In this document: in pieces, positions 7,728-14,439 of the stretch
How the letters are laid out: each line of letters starts with the position of its first letter
Position numbering within the stretch: the first letter of the stretch is position 1
Assembly: GCA_009775535.1 (NCBI GenBank)
Contig: VSPW01000019.1
Location: forward strand, 1-17,040
Length of the DNA: 17,040 nucleotides
Origin: Muribaculaceae bacterium
GTDB taxonomy: Bacteria > Bacteroidota > Bacteroidia > Bacteroidales > Muribaculaceae
Direction: 5' to 3'
The notes under the pieces: model-generated
What the model was told of the DNA's origin: nothing
Seen by the model: only the letters and a program-made list of their open reading frames with translations
Databases searched by the model: none
Program-made: the position numbers and the translations under genes

Positions 7728-8750
7728 TCAATTCATGTCGAAAAGGCCTCCTGCAAAAGAGTCTTGGCGCGATTGTCCGAGATGGCGGTATGCCAGATCG
7801 GTGACTTCGCGTCCTCTTGGTGTACGCTTTATGAAACCTTCTTTTATGAGATATGGTTCATATACCTCCTCGATTGTCCCGGGGTCTTCACCAAGGGCTG
7901 TCGCTATGGTTGACAGTCCTACAGGGCCACCTTTGAATTTTGTTATGATGGTCATAAGCAATTTGTTGTCTATCTCATCCAGACCGTAGCGGTCTATATT
8001 GAGCGCCTCCAGTCCATAGCGTGCGATTTCGATATCCACTATTCCGCGCCCTATGACCTGGGCAAAATCCCGTACGCGACGTAGCAGGGCATTGGCTATT
8101 CGCGGTGTCCCACGGCTGCGCAGTGCTATCTCCAAGGCTGCATCGGCTGTACATTTCACGTTCAGCAGGGAGGCTGAACGCAATATGATCTTGCGCAGTA
8201 CTTCGTGGTCATAGTATTCCAGATGGCACGGTATTCCGAAACGTGCGCGTAGCGGGGATGTCAGCAGCCCGGAACGTGTGGTAGCCCCTATAAGGGTGAA
8301 TGGGGACAATGTCAGCTGGACTGACCGTGCTCCAGGCCCTTTGTCTATCATTATGTCTATCCTGTAGTCCTCCATTGCAGAATACAGGTATTCTTCCACA
8401 ACTGGACTTAACCGGTGTATCTCATCAATGAACAGAACGTCGTTTTCTTCAAGAGATGTCAGGATTCCGGCCAGGTCGCCAGGCTTATCCAGCACGGGGC
8501 CTGATGTTATCTTCATCCCTACACCCAATTCATTGGCTATAATGCCGGACAGGGTTGTCTTTCCGAGGCCTGGAGGGCCGAACAGCAGGATATGGTCCAG
8601 CGCTTCGCCGCGCATCCTTGCTGCCGCCACGAATATCTTCAGGTTTTCTACGACTTTCTCCTGTCCGTTGAACGAATCAAAATGCGATGGGCGTAAGGCT
8701 CGTTCAAAATCGCGGTCTCCTTCGTTGTTTCGTATATCGAATTGCTCCAT
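7728..8750 (-). CDS. ruvB: Holliday junction branch migration helicase RuvB
   Basis: 340 aa, normal for the family. RuvB is the hexameric AAA+ motor that drives branch migration of Holliday junctions with RuvA before RuvC cleavage. Visible motifs are Walker A GPPGLGKT at 58-65, Walker B VLFIDEIH at 105-112, sensor 1 GATTR at 155-159, PLRARFG with the arginine-finger region at 166-172, and a C-terminal winged helix ending in RTPRGREVTDLAYRHLG. The start MEQFDIRNNEGDRDFE is the standard short N-terminus before ALRP. It begins 9 nt after the end of the GT9 gene, so it is probably cotranscribed with the upstream DUF4254-GT9 pair. RuvA and RuvC are not in the window. Confidence 0.97.
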   Translation of the reverse strand: MEQFDIRNNEGDRDFERALRPSHFDSFNGQEKVVENLKIFVAAARMRGEALDHILLFGPPGLGKTTLSGIIANELGVGMKITSGPVLDKPGDLAGILTSLEENDVLFIDEIHRLSPVVEEYLYSAMEDYRIDIMIDKGPGARSVQLTLSPFTLIGATTRSGLLTSPLRARFGIPCHLEYYDHEVLRKIILRSASLLNVKCTADAALEIALRSRGTPRIANALLRRVRDFAQVIGRGIVDIEIARYGLEALNIDRYGLDEIDNKLLMTIITKFKGGPVGLSTIATALGEDPGTIEEVYEPYLIKEGFIKRTPRGREVTDLAYRHLGQSRQDSFAGGLFDMN

Positions 8751-8759
8751 CAGGTTGGT

Positions 8760-9845
8760 TTAGAGATATCTTTGCAATTTTTCCAATACCAGGGACGGGC
8801 GAATGCCATTTAGGCAATGGTAGTCGCCGCGTTGGCATGGCTTGTCGCCGAACACAGAACATGGGCGGCATGTCATGGCTAGTTGTATGGTATCGCCATC
8901 GCTTTGACGCCATCCTTTGAAGCCGCAATACGGATGTGTAGCGCCCCAGATGCTTACTACCTTGGTGCCGACAATGGATGAAAGGTGCATGTTTGCGGAG
9001 TCCATTGCCAATACTACATCCATATGGCTCATCAGGGCAAGCTCTGCTTCAAATCCGTATCTTTTTCCGGCCAGGGATGTTGTGCGCGGGTATTTTTGAG
9101 ACCATGTTTCCAACAGTCTCTGTTCTTCGCCTCCGCCACCTAACAGAAATACATACACGTCCGGGTTGTTGATAAGCCCTTTTACGACCTCTTCCATCTT
9201 TTCAGGCGGGTATATCTTGCCTTTATGTGCCGCGAACGGTGCGATGCCTACCCATCGGCTTCCTGATTGTTTCGGCAGGGTTATCATTGCGAACGACATC
9301 GGATCGGCTTTTCCGCCAGCACCATATAGGCCATCAAAATGTTCTTGTACAGGCAGGCCAACCTTAAAGAATGCTTCCCTGTACCGTGCCCGGGATGATA
9401 TCAGAGGGAGCATCACCTTGCTGTTCTGTCGGGTAAGGGCTTTCTTGTTTCTCCTTCCTTTGTTTAGTCTGCTGGCCTTTATGCCCCTTATACGGCTGAA
9501 CAGGCGGAGCAGCTTGGTTCGCAATACATCATGCAGGTCGACGTATGCGTCAATCGAGTATTGTTGTTTTAGCTCGCTAAGCAGCCGCCACAGGCCACGT
9601 ATGCCTACATAGTCGTTCTTTACGTCCGCACCTATGACTTTAAGGTTTGACGGGCTGTTAATGAATATGCCGGTCATTGATGGTTTTGTGACCATTATGA
9701 ACCTGATATCGGGATAGCAGCGGCACACACTGTATATTACCGGTATTGTCATGGCAACGTCTCCCAGTGCCGAGAAACGTGTAATTAGCACATTGACCAA
9801 ACCGAGATTGTTGCCATTGCCTATATGGGGCTTATTTTTGCCCAT
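8760..9845 (-). CDS. Glycosyltransferase family 9 protein (heptosyltransferase-like)
   Basis: 361 aa. GT9 enzymes include the ADP-heptose:LPS heptosyltransferases, which add sugars to lipid A-core on the cytoplasmic face of the inner membrane. The N-terminal Rossmann start LITRFSALGDVAMTIP (20-35) is the family signature. The C-terminal donor domain shows LLGGGGE (234-240), the DSANMH equivalent of the family's DSGPMH (282-287) and WGATHP (300-305). A cysteine cluster CX2CX7CX6C (C326, C329, C337, C344) lies near the C-terminus; as I recall it is a feature of Bacteroidota GT9 proteins. The ATG at 9845 lies 14 nt inside the end of the DUF4254 gene. About 17 residues precede the usual family start, so a GTG at Val17 is an alternative. 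The actual sugar donor cannot be told from sequence. Confidence 0.92.
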   Translation of the reverse strand: MGKNKPHIGNGNNLGLVNVLITRFSALGDVAMTIPVIYSVCRCYPDIRFIMVTKPSMTGIFINSPSNLKVIGADVKNDYVGIRGLWRLLSELKQQYSIDAYVDLHDVLRTKLLRLFSRIRGIKASRLNKGRRNKKALTRQNSKVMLPLISSRARYREAFFKVGLPVQEHFDGLYGAGGKADPMSFAMITLPKQSGSRWVGIAPFAAHKGKIYPPEKMEEVVKGLINNPDVYVFLLGGGGEEQRLLETWSQKYPRTTSLAGKRYGFEAELALMSHMDVVLAMDSANMHLSSIVGTKVVSIWGATHPYCGFKGWRQSDGDTIQLAMTCRPCSVFGDKPCQRGDYHCLNGIRPSLVLEKLQRYL

Positions 9846-10437
9846 ATAGGATTGGATTTGTGTCTGGATCGTTGTACATTTTCATCTGGCGGTATACCTT
9901 CATGAACTTGCGTCCGGCTGATATGTCTTCCAACAGGGTGTCTATGGCCTGAGTGAGGTCTTCCCGCTGCTGTAGCAGAACATCAAGCTTGGCTCGGCAT
10001 TTCGCCGTGTGTTCCGGCATGGCATCTGTACGCGCTACCTCGGCTTTCATATGATATATTTTCAATGCAAGTATTGACAGCCGGTCCAGTGCCCATGCCG
10101 GGCTTTCAGTATTTATAGTGGCATTTTTTTCGGGCTTTACCCCACTGTACAGCTCACGGAAATACGTGTCGATCTCTTCTACCATATCTGTGCGCTCCTG
10201 GTTGGACCGGTCGATGCGCCTTTTAAGGGCCAGTGCTTCAACTGGGTCGATCTCAGGGTCGCGTATTATGTCTTCAAGATGCCACTGCACGGCATCGATC
10301 ATGTTTTTGGCATATAGGGTATGGTCGATTGTTCCCTCGTCATATGGGTTGGGATGGGGCGCATCGACATGGTCAGACACATGGTAATCGGCTGTAGCCC
10401 GGTCGAAGACCGTGTTGCTGTTCTGTGCAAATTTCAT
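9832..10437 (-). CDS. DUF4254 domain-containing protein
   Basis: 201 aa, with no signal peptide or membrane segment, so probably cytosolic. It is largely helical. Conserved-looking blocks are QWHLEDIIRD (51-60), RIDRSNQERTDMVEEID (74-90), a central SILALKIYHM helix, and a C-terminal basic helix AGRKFMKVYRQMKMYNDP. I recognise this as DUF4254, a Bacteroidota family that is commonly encoded next to a GT9 glycosyltransferase, as here. Its stop lies 14 nt inside the GT9 gene, so the two are probably translated as a pair and may act together in core or glycolipid synthesis. No enzymatic motif is apparent. It has the best promoter of the window directly upstream, with a palindrome around the -7 box that suggests control by a dimeric regulator. 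Function is unknown. Confidence 0.88.
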   Translation of the reverse strand: MKFAQNSNTVFDRATADYHVSDHVDAPHPNPYDEGTIDHTLYAKNMIDAVQWHLEDIIRDPEIDPVEALALKRRIDRSNQERTDMVEEIDTYFRELYSGVKPEKNATINTESPAWALDRLSILALKIYHMKAEVARTDAMPEHTAKCRAKLDVLLQQREDLTQAIDTLLEDISAGRKFMKVYRQMKMYNDPDTNPILYGQK

Positions 10438-10469
10438 GATGTTCGGATTTGGAACGTTAACAAAAGTTT

Positions 10470-10491
10470 AGATTACAAATATATGTAATCT
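10470..10491. promoter_or_regulatory. Palindromic candidate operator over the -7 box
   Basis: AGATTACA (10470-10477) and TGTAATCT (10484-10491) are perfect 8-nt inverted repeats separated by AATATA. The palindrome covers the whole -7 box of the DUF4254 promoter. A dimeric repressor bound here would block RNA polymerase. In RNA the arms would partly fall upstream of the transcript start, so an operator is more likely than a leader hairpin. No regulator gene is visible nearby. Confidence 0.4.
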
Positions 10492-10506
10492 TTTCGTGTT
10501 TTCAAA
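10476..10506 (-). promoter_or_regulatory. Consensus Bacteroidota promoter for DUF4254-GT9(-ruvB)
   Basis: On the minus strand TTTG (10506-10503), a 19-bp spacer and TATATTTG (10483-10476) match the Bacteroidota sigma-ABfr consensus TTTG-N19-TAnnTTTG with no mismatch. The expected transcript start leaves a leader of about 30 nt before the ATG at 10437. A palindrome brackets the -7 box, and the -33 box lies within the T-rich tail of the trmD terminator. Confidence 0.78.
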
Positions 10507-10510
10507 ACCA

Positions 10511-10533
10511 AAATAGGGTCATTGGCCCTATTT
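10511..10533 (-). terminator. Probable terminator of trmD
   Basis: AAATAGGG (10511-10518) and CCCTATTT (10526-10533) form a perfect 8-bp stem with a 7-nt loop, 20 nt past the trmD stop in the minus direction. It is followed on the transcribed strand by TTGGTTTTG, a modest T-rich tail. The stem is fairly AT-rich, so it is a moderate terminator. Confidence 0.55.
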
Positions 10534-10552
10534 GCAGTTTTTTATACCTTCT

Positions 10553-11230
10553 CTATTCTCCGAGCAGGTCAGGACGGAGGCGTCTGGTGCGTTCAAGTGA
10601 CTGTTCGTAACGCCAGGCGTCAATGTTGGCCTCATGGCCGGATAGCAATATCGGTGGTACTTCCCATCCATTATACACAGCCGGACGGGTGTATATAGGC
10701 GGGGCAAGCAGATTGTCCTGGAAAGAGTCTGTCAATGCGGATTGCTCATCGCCTATGGCTCCAGGTATAAGCCGTACAATCGCATCTGTAATTATCGCAG
10801 CCGGCAGCTCTCCTCCGGTAAGTACATAGTCGCCGATAGATATCTCGCGTGTTACCAGATGTTCACGTATACGGTAGTCCACGCCCTTATAGTGGCCGCA
10901 AAGGATTATTATATTATCAAGAAGCGACATTGAATTGGCCATCGGCTGTGAGAACACCTCCCCATCGGGAGATGTGAAAATCACTTCATCGTAGTGGCGT
11001 TCGGTGCGCAGCGAACTTATGCATCTTTCTACTGGCTCTATCATCATAACCATCCCCGCTTCTCCGCCAAAAGGATAGTCATCTACCTTGCGGTGCTTGT
11101 TTGTCGAATAGTCTCGTATGTTGTGCACGTGTATTTCGGCTAGCCCCTTGTCCTGGGCTCGGCGCAATATGGAGCAGCCTAGCGGCGACTCCAGCATTTC
11201 CGGAAGTACTGTCAGGATGTCGATTCTCAT
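10553..11230 (-). CDS. trmD: tRNA (guanine(37)-N1)-methyltransferase TrmD
   Basis: 225 aa from ATG at 11230 (MRIDILTVLP). A longer frame from 11266 would add 12 residues foreign to the family and run into the promoter region. TrmD is the SPOUT-class, trefoil-knot enzyme that puts m1G at position 37 of tRNAs reading certain Leu, Pro and Arg codons, preventing frameshifts. Visible motifs are GGEAGMVM (55-62), the knot strands ILCGHYKGVDYRI (109-121) and ISIGDYVLTGGELP (130-143), RLIPG (153-157) and TDSFQD (167-172) with the likely catalytic Asp168, and the C-terminal HEQS-like RYEQSLERTRRLRPDLL. It is a single gene between a divergent promoter region and its own terminator, away from the rpsP-rimM-rplS context seen in many other phyla. 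Confidence 0.96.
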   Translation of the reverse strand: MRIDILTVLPEMLESPLGCSILRRAQDKGLAEIHVHNIRDYSTNKHRKVDDYPFGGEAGMVMMIEPVERCISSLRTERHYDEVIFTSPDGEVFSQPMANSMSLLDNIIILCGHYKGVDYRIREHLVTREISIGDYVLTGGELPAAIITDAIVRLIPGAIGDEQSALTDSFQDNLLAPPIYTRPAVYNGWEVPPILLSGHEANIDAWRYEQSLERTRRLRPDLLGE

Positions 11231-11263
11231 AACTCTTATGCCTGCAAAATGGGCAAGCGGACA

Positions 11264-11271
11264 CAAAATTA
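11264..11271 (-). promoter_or_regulatory. Candidate -7 box (TAATTTTG) for trmD
   Basis: On the minus strand TAATTTTG fits TAnnTTTG and lies 34 nt upstream of the trmD ATG. The -33 position lacks TTTG. It faces the plus-strand box at 11285-11292 in the same 86-bp intergenic region, so the two promoters overlap and could compete. Confidence 0.35.
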
Positions 11272-11284
11272 CGCAAAAATTCAG

Positions 11285-11292
11285 TAACTTTG
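11285..11292 (+). promoter_or_regulatory. -7 box (TAACTTTG) for the O-methyltransferase operon
   Basis: TAACTTTG matches the Bacteroidota -7 consensus exactly and lies 24 nt before the ATG at 11317. No TTTG is present at the -33 position. This box supports ATG 11317 as the true start, because an earlier in-frame ATG at 11290 would fall inside the promoter. Confidence 0.5.
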
Positions 11293-11316
11293 CGCCAGGT
11301 ATTGATAAAAACTATT

Positions 11317-11955
11317 ATGGACAGTCCCATTGACGATTATATATCATCACATATAGATGCCGAGCCTGAAAATTTGCGTCGGCTGTACAGGGATACACAC
11401 TTATATCAGCTGTACCCCCGAATGTGTTCAGGGCATGTTCAGGGCCGCATATTGACCATGCTGACTCGCATGATTGCTCCTGTGAATATACTGGAATTGG
11501 GCACGTTTACTGGTTATTCGGCCCTTTGCTTTGCGGAAGGGATGCCGAACGGGTCGCAATTGTGGAGTGTGGAGATCGATGATGAGATGGAGGATCTTAT
11601 AATAGAACACTTCAGTCAGTCACCGCGTGCATCAGACATGCATCTTGTGATAGGCGATGCCATGGAGGTTGTGCCTACATTGCCGGTAAGCCAGTGGGAC
11701 ATGGTGTTTATCGATGCCAATAAACGGTTGTATACTGAATATTATGAGATGGTTTTGCCGCTGGTGCGCACCGGTGGATACATCATTGCCGATAATACGC
11801 TCTGGGATGGGAAAGTAGTGGATCCGGAGGCCCACCACGACTCACAGACAATCGGAATTATGGAGTTCAACGACCATGTGGCGGCAGATGCACGTGTCGA
11901 GAAAGTGATACTTCCGCTTCGGGACGGCTTGACTATAATACGTAAAATTTTGTAA
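11317..11955 (+). CDS. Class I SAM-dependent O-methyltransferase (catechol/caffeoyl-CoA type)
   Basis: 212 aa from ATG 11317 (MDSPIDDYISSH). The fold motifs are in order: SAM loop ILELGTFTGYSAL (58-70), VEID (85-88) binding the ribose, GDAMEVVP (113-120), DMVFIDANK (128-136), and ADNTLWDGKV (158-167). Asp133, Asp159 and Asn160 are in the positions that bind the divalent metal in catechol/caffeoyl-CoA O-methyltransferases. Bacterial members include TrmR, which methylates a tRNA wobble uridine derivative, and small-molecule enzymes; the substrate here is not known. The neighbouring tRNA (trmD) and ribosome (rbfA) genes make an RNA substrate conceivable, but that is inference only. In Bacteroidales I recall this gene next to rbfA, as here. 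Its stop codon is part of the rbfA -7 box. Confidence 0.9.
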   Translation: MDSPIDDYISSHIDAEPENLRRLYRDTHLYQLYPRMCSGHVQGRILTMLTRMIAPVNILELGTFTGYSALCFAEGMPNGSQLWSVEIDDEMEDLIIEHFSQSPRASDMHLVIGDAMEVVPTLPVSQWDMVFIDANKRLYTEYYEMVLPLVRTGGYIIADNTLWDGKVVDPEAHHDSQTIGIMEFNDHVAADARVEKVILPLRDGLTIIRKIL

Positions 11956-11960
11956 CTTTG
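11928..11960 (+). promoter_or_regulatory. Candidate rbfA promoter overlapping the upstream stop codon
   Basis: CTTG (11928-11931), a 21-bp spacer and TAACTTTG (11953-11960) fit the Bacteroidota promoter with one mismatch in the -33 box. The TAA of the -7 box is the stop codon of the O-methyltransferase. It would give rbfA its own transcript with a leader of about 44 nt. Confidence 0.55.
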
Positions 11961-11972
11961 TGGACTCGGCAT

Positions 11973-11991
11973 GCGTTTATCTCATAAACGT
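11973..11991 (+). promoter_or_regulatory. Leader hairpin upstream of rbfA
   Basis: CGTTTAT (11974-11980), loop CTC, ATAAACG (11984-11990) is a perfect 7-bp stem, extended by a G-U pair at 11973/11991. It lies between the rbfA -7 box and its ATG. It is followed by an A-rich stretch rather than a T tract, so it is a leader structure and not a plus-strand terminator. It may affect mRNA stability or translation start. Confidence 0.35.
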
Positions 11992-12010
11992 CAATTAAAA
12001 AATAAATTAT

Positions 12011-12385
12011 ATGGAAACTACACGTCAATCCAAGATATCACGTCTCCTTCAGAAAGAGCTGAGCGAGATCTTCCGTCAGCAGACAGCCAAGACGCATGGT
12101 GTCATTGTGTCAGTGAGCACCGTAAGGGTGTCACCTGACCTGAGTACAGCGCGGGCCTATTTGTCGATATTCCCATCGGGGAAAGCGCAGGAGCTTATTG
12201 CCAGTATAAACGCCAGTTCCCGGACTATACGTTATGAATTGGCACAGAAGGTCAGGTTTCAGTTGAGGAAGACACCGGAACTATCGTTCTTTCTTGATGA
12301 TTCTTTGGATTATCTGGAAAATATCGACAAACTTTTAGGTACAGACAGTACAGAGCAGTCTTCCGAAGCGGAATCCAGGGATTAG
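12011..12385 (+). CDS. rbfA: 30S ribosome-binding factor RbfA
   Basis: 124 aa, normal size. RbfA binds immature 30S subunits near the 5' end of 16S rRNA during maturation and is needed at low temperature in E. coli. The KH-like fold is recognisable: N-terminal helix RQSKISRLLQKELSEIFRQQ, the strand VRVSPDLSTARAYLSIFP (38-55), and the RTIRYELAQKVRFQLRKTPEL block (71-91) followed by SFFLDDSLDYLENI. The acidic, serine-rich C-terminal tail (111-124) is variable in the family. The start is preceded by AT-rich leader sequence with no Shine-Dalgarno, as is usual in Bacteroidota. It lies downstream of the O-methyltransferase and 31 nt before the permease gene. Confidence 0.95.
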   Translation: METTRQSKISRLLQKELSEIFRQQTAKTHGVIVSVSTVRVSPDLSTARAYLSIFPSGKAQELIASINASSRTIRYELAQKVRFQLRKTPELSFFLDDSLDYLENIDKLLGTDSTEQSSEAESRD

Positions 12386-12416
12386 TTTACGTCATTTTTC
12401 CCGTTATCACGTCCCA

Positions 12417-13637
12417 ATGCTCCCATTGCGTATTGCATGGCGTTATCTGCTGGCGAAAAAGACACATGCCGCCGTTAATATCATATCACTGATATCTATG
12501 GTCGGGGTGGCTGTGGCCACGGCTGCCATTGTGATTGTGCTCTCTGTATTCAATGGCTTCAGTGACCTGGCTTTAGGGCATCTTTCGGTAATAGACCCGC
12601 AAGTGAAGGTATTGCCGGTATCTGGTAAGGCTATTTCCAACGGTGATTCGGTTGCAGCTGTTGTTGGTCGGTTGGAGTGTATAGAAAGCGCATCTCCGGT
12701 GATAGATGAACGGGGGTTGATGGTCTATGGCGGCCATCAGATGCCTGTCGTATTCAAAGGCGTGGGCCATGGATACTCCCGGATTTCAGATATAGACCGT
12801 TGTGTCGTGGATGGTGGGTTTACGGACTCTGCCTATAACATGCCGTGTGCCCTGGTATGTGTCGGAGTGGCTTATAATATTGACGTACATCCCGGGCAGG
12901 ATGTGGCGCTATATGTTCCGCGTAGGCAAGGTCGAATAAATACAGCCAATCCTGCAACTGCTTTTCGTGCCGATTCCCTGCTGGTGTCAGGCGTATTCCG
13001 TGTTGACCAGCCTGAATATGATACCGACCGGATTATAATCCCGCTTGATGTGGCCAGGAGGCTGTTGCTTTATGACCATGAGGCTTCATCCATTGACATA
13101 AGAATCCGGGAGGGCTGGGATATCGGTGAGGCAATACAGGAGATTAAATCCGTGGTAGGTGACAGCTATAAGGTTCAGGACCGTCTACAGCAGCAGGAGG
13201 CTTCGTTCCGTATGATCTCCATAGAGAAGTGGGTTACGTTCATGATGCTTGCGTTCATACTTTTGGTATCCTCATTCAATATAATATCCACACTATCTAT
13301 GCTTGTCCTTGAAAAGCGTGACAACTTGCTTACATTGCGCGCAGTAGGGGCATCGGAGTCTATGGTAAGGCGTATATTCATTTGCCTTGGATGGCTCATT
13401 TCGGCAATCGGTGGTATGGTCGGCATATTGGTTGGTGTATGTCTGTCACTTGCGCAACAATATGGTGGCTTTATTCATCTAAGCGCGGATCCGGCGTCTT
13501 TGACCATTACGGCCTATCCTGTGAGGGTAGATTTTATGGACCTTATTACAGTCGTAATAGTGGTAGTGATTATCGGATTTATCACATCACAGATTACATC
13601 GATGTTTATCCGGGGTCAGCTAAGAGATAGAACTTAA
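12417..13637 (+). CDS. LolC/E-type (FtsX-family) ABC transporter permease
   Basis: 406 aa inner-membrane protein with the four-helix layout of LolC/LolE: one helix at about 20-46 (ends VIVLSVFNGF), a large periplasmic MacB-like domain at about 47-270, then three helices at about 272-296, 320-346 and 373-395. EKRDNLLTLRAVGAS (299-313) is the FtsX/LolE coupling motif (EKRxEIxxLRAxGA) that contacts the ATPase. Lol transporters extract lipoproteins from the inner membrane for transfer to the outer membrane. No ATP-binding subunit is encoded in the window, so the partner must be elsewhere. It lies 31 nt after rbfA, an arrangement I recall from other Bacteroidales. Confident as an FtsX-type permease, likely for the lipoprotein role. 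Confidence 0.9.
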   Translation: MLPLRIAWRYLLAKKTHAAVNIISLISMVGVAVATAAIVIVLSVFNGFSDLALGHLSVIDPQVKVLPVSGKAISNGDSVAAVVGRLECIESASPVIDERGLMVYGGHQMPVVFKGVGHGYSRISDIDRCVVDGGFTDSAYNMPCALVCVGVAYNIDVHPGQDVALYVPRRQGRINTANPATAFRADSLLVSGVFRVDQPEYDTDRIIIPLDVARRLLLYDHEASSIDIRIREGWDIGEAIQEIKSVVGDSYKVQDRLQQQEASFRMISIEKWVTFMMLAFILLVSSFNIISTLSMLVLEKRDNLLTLRAVGASESMVRRIFICLGWLISAIGGMVGILVGVCLSLAQQYGGFIHLSADPASLTITAYPVRVDFMDLITVVIVVVIIGFITSQITSMFIRGQLRDRT

Positions 13638-13640
13638 TAT

Positions 13641-14429
13641 ATGATAAAAAATATGCAGAGAGTGCTGTTCCATTCAACTGTTTTCGGGCCGATACACAGC
13701 CGTAGGCTGGGCTCGTCCCTGGGCATTAACCTTTCCCCTGTCGATGGCAAGACATGTACATTTGACTGTCTTTATTGTGAAGCCGGTTTCAACTCTCAGG
13801 GTGCTGGCTCATCTGGTCTTCCGTCACGCGATCAGACCGCGATTATGCTTGAAGATAAATTGAAGGATATGCGTTCGGATGGACAGACGTTGGATACTAT
13901 AACCTTCTCTGGTAATGGGGAGCCGACATTGCATCCTGAATTTGCAGGTATTGTCGATGATACATTATTGTTGCGTGACAGGTATTTTCCGGATGCAGTG
14001 GTAAGCGTGCTTTGTAATTCAACGCGTCTTGACAAAGAAGACGTTGTCAGCGCATTGATGAAGGTGGATAATGCGATATTGAAGCTTGATTCGGCTGTAG
14101 ATAGCACCATGAGGCAAATTGACCGTCCCACATCTGCCGGATTTAATACGGCATGGCTTATAGACCGGTTGAAAATGTTCGGTGATAAGGCCATAATACA
14201 GACCATGTTCCTACGTGGGGAGTATGAGGGTATAATTGTGGACAATACTACTGATAAGGAAGTTGGGGCTTTGCTGGATGCATATTGTCAGATCAAGCCT
14301 CGTGAAGTGATGATATATTCAATAGACAGGAAAACGCCGGCCAGGGATTTGCAGAAGGTGTCGATTGCCGAGCTTGAGGCTATAGCCGCAAAGGTACGGG
14401 CTGAGGGAATACGGGTTCAGGTTAATTGA
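13641..14429 (+). CDS. Radical SAM protein (COG0731-like)
   Basis: 262 aa. The FeS-binding motif CTFDCLYCE (C39, C43, C46, the CX3CX2C pattern) is intact, preceded by FGPIHSRRLGSSLGINLSP (15-33), a known lead-in of a COG0731 branch. FSGNGEPTLHPE (89-100) is the GGE-type SAM-binding strand. It ends at about residue 262 with no second cluster-binding domain or SPASM-like cysteines. COG0731 includes the wyosine tRNA enzyme family; bacterial members of this branch have no known substrate to my knowledge. It starts 3 nt after the permease stop, so it is cotranslated or coupled. A second in-frame ATG four codons in (13653) is an alternative start. Radical SAM identity is certain from the motifs; the function is unknown. 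Confidence 0.9.
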   Translation: MIKNMQRVLFHSTVFGPIHSRRLGSSLGINLSPVDGKTCTFDCLYCEAGFNSQGAGSSGLPSRDQTAIMLEDKLKDMRSDGQTLDTITFSGNGEPTLHPEFAGIVDDTLLLRDRYFPDAVVSVLCNSTRLDKEDVVSALMKVDNAILKLDSAVDSTMRQIDRPTSAGFNTAWLIDRLKMFGDKAIIQTMFLRGEYEGIIVDNTTDKEVGALLDAYCQIKPREVMIYSIDRKTPARDLQKVSIAELEAIAAKVRAEGIRVQVN

Positions 14430-14439
14430 TAAGTATATT

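Noticed and set aside
8766..8773. TATCTTTG on the plus strand inside the end of the GT9 gene, a perfect -7 consensus
   Set aside because: It would drive only antisense RNA into GT9; there is no TTTG 19-21 bp upstream and no plus-strand gene follows.
11231..11266. N-terminal extension of TrmD by 12 residues from an upstream ATG
   Set aside because: The family starts at the MRIDILTVLP block; the extension would occupy the leader and come close to the promoter.
11290..11316. Upstream ATG for the O-methyltransferase adding 9 residues
   Set aside because: It lies within the -7 box TAACTTTG, so it would not be on the transcript.
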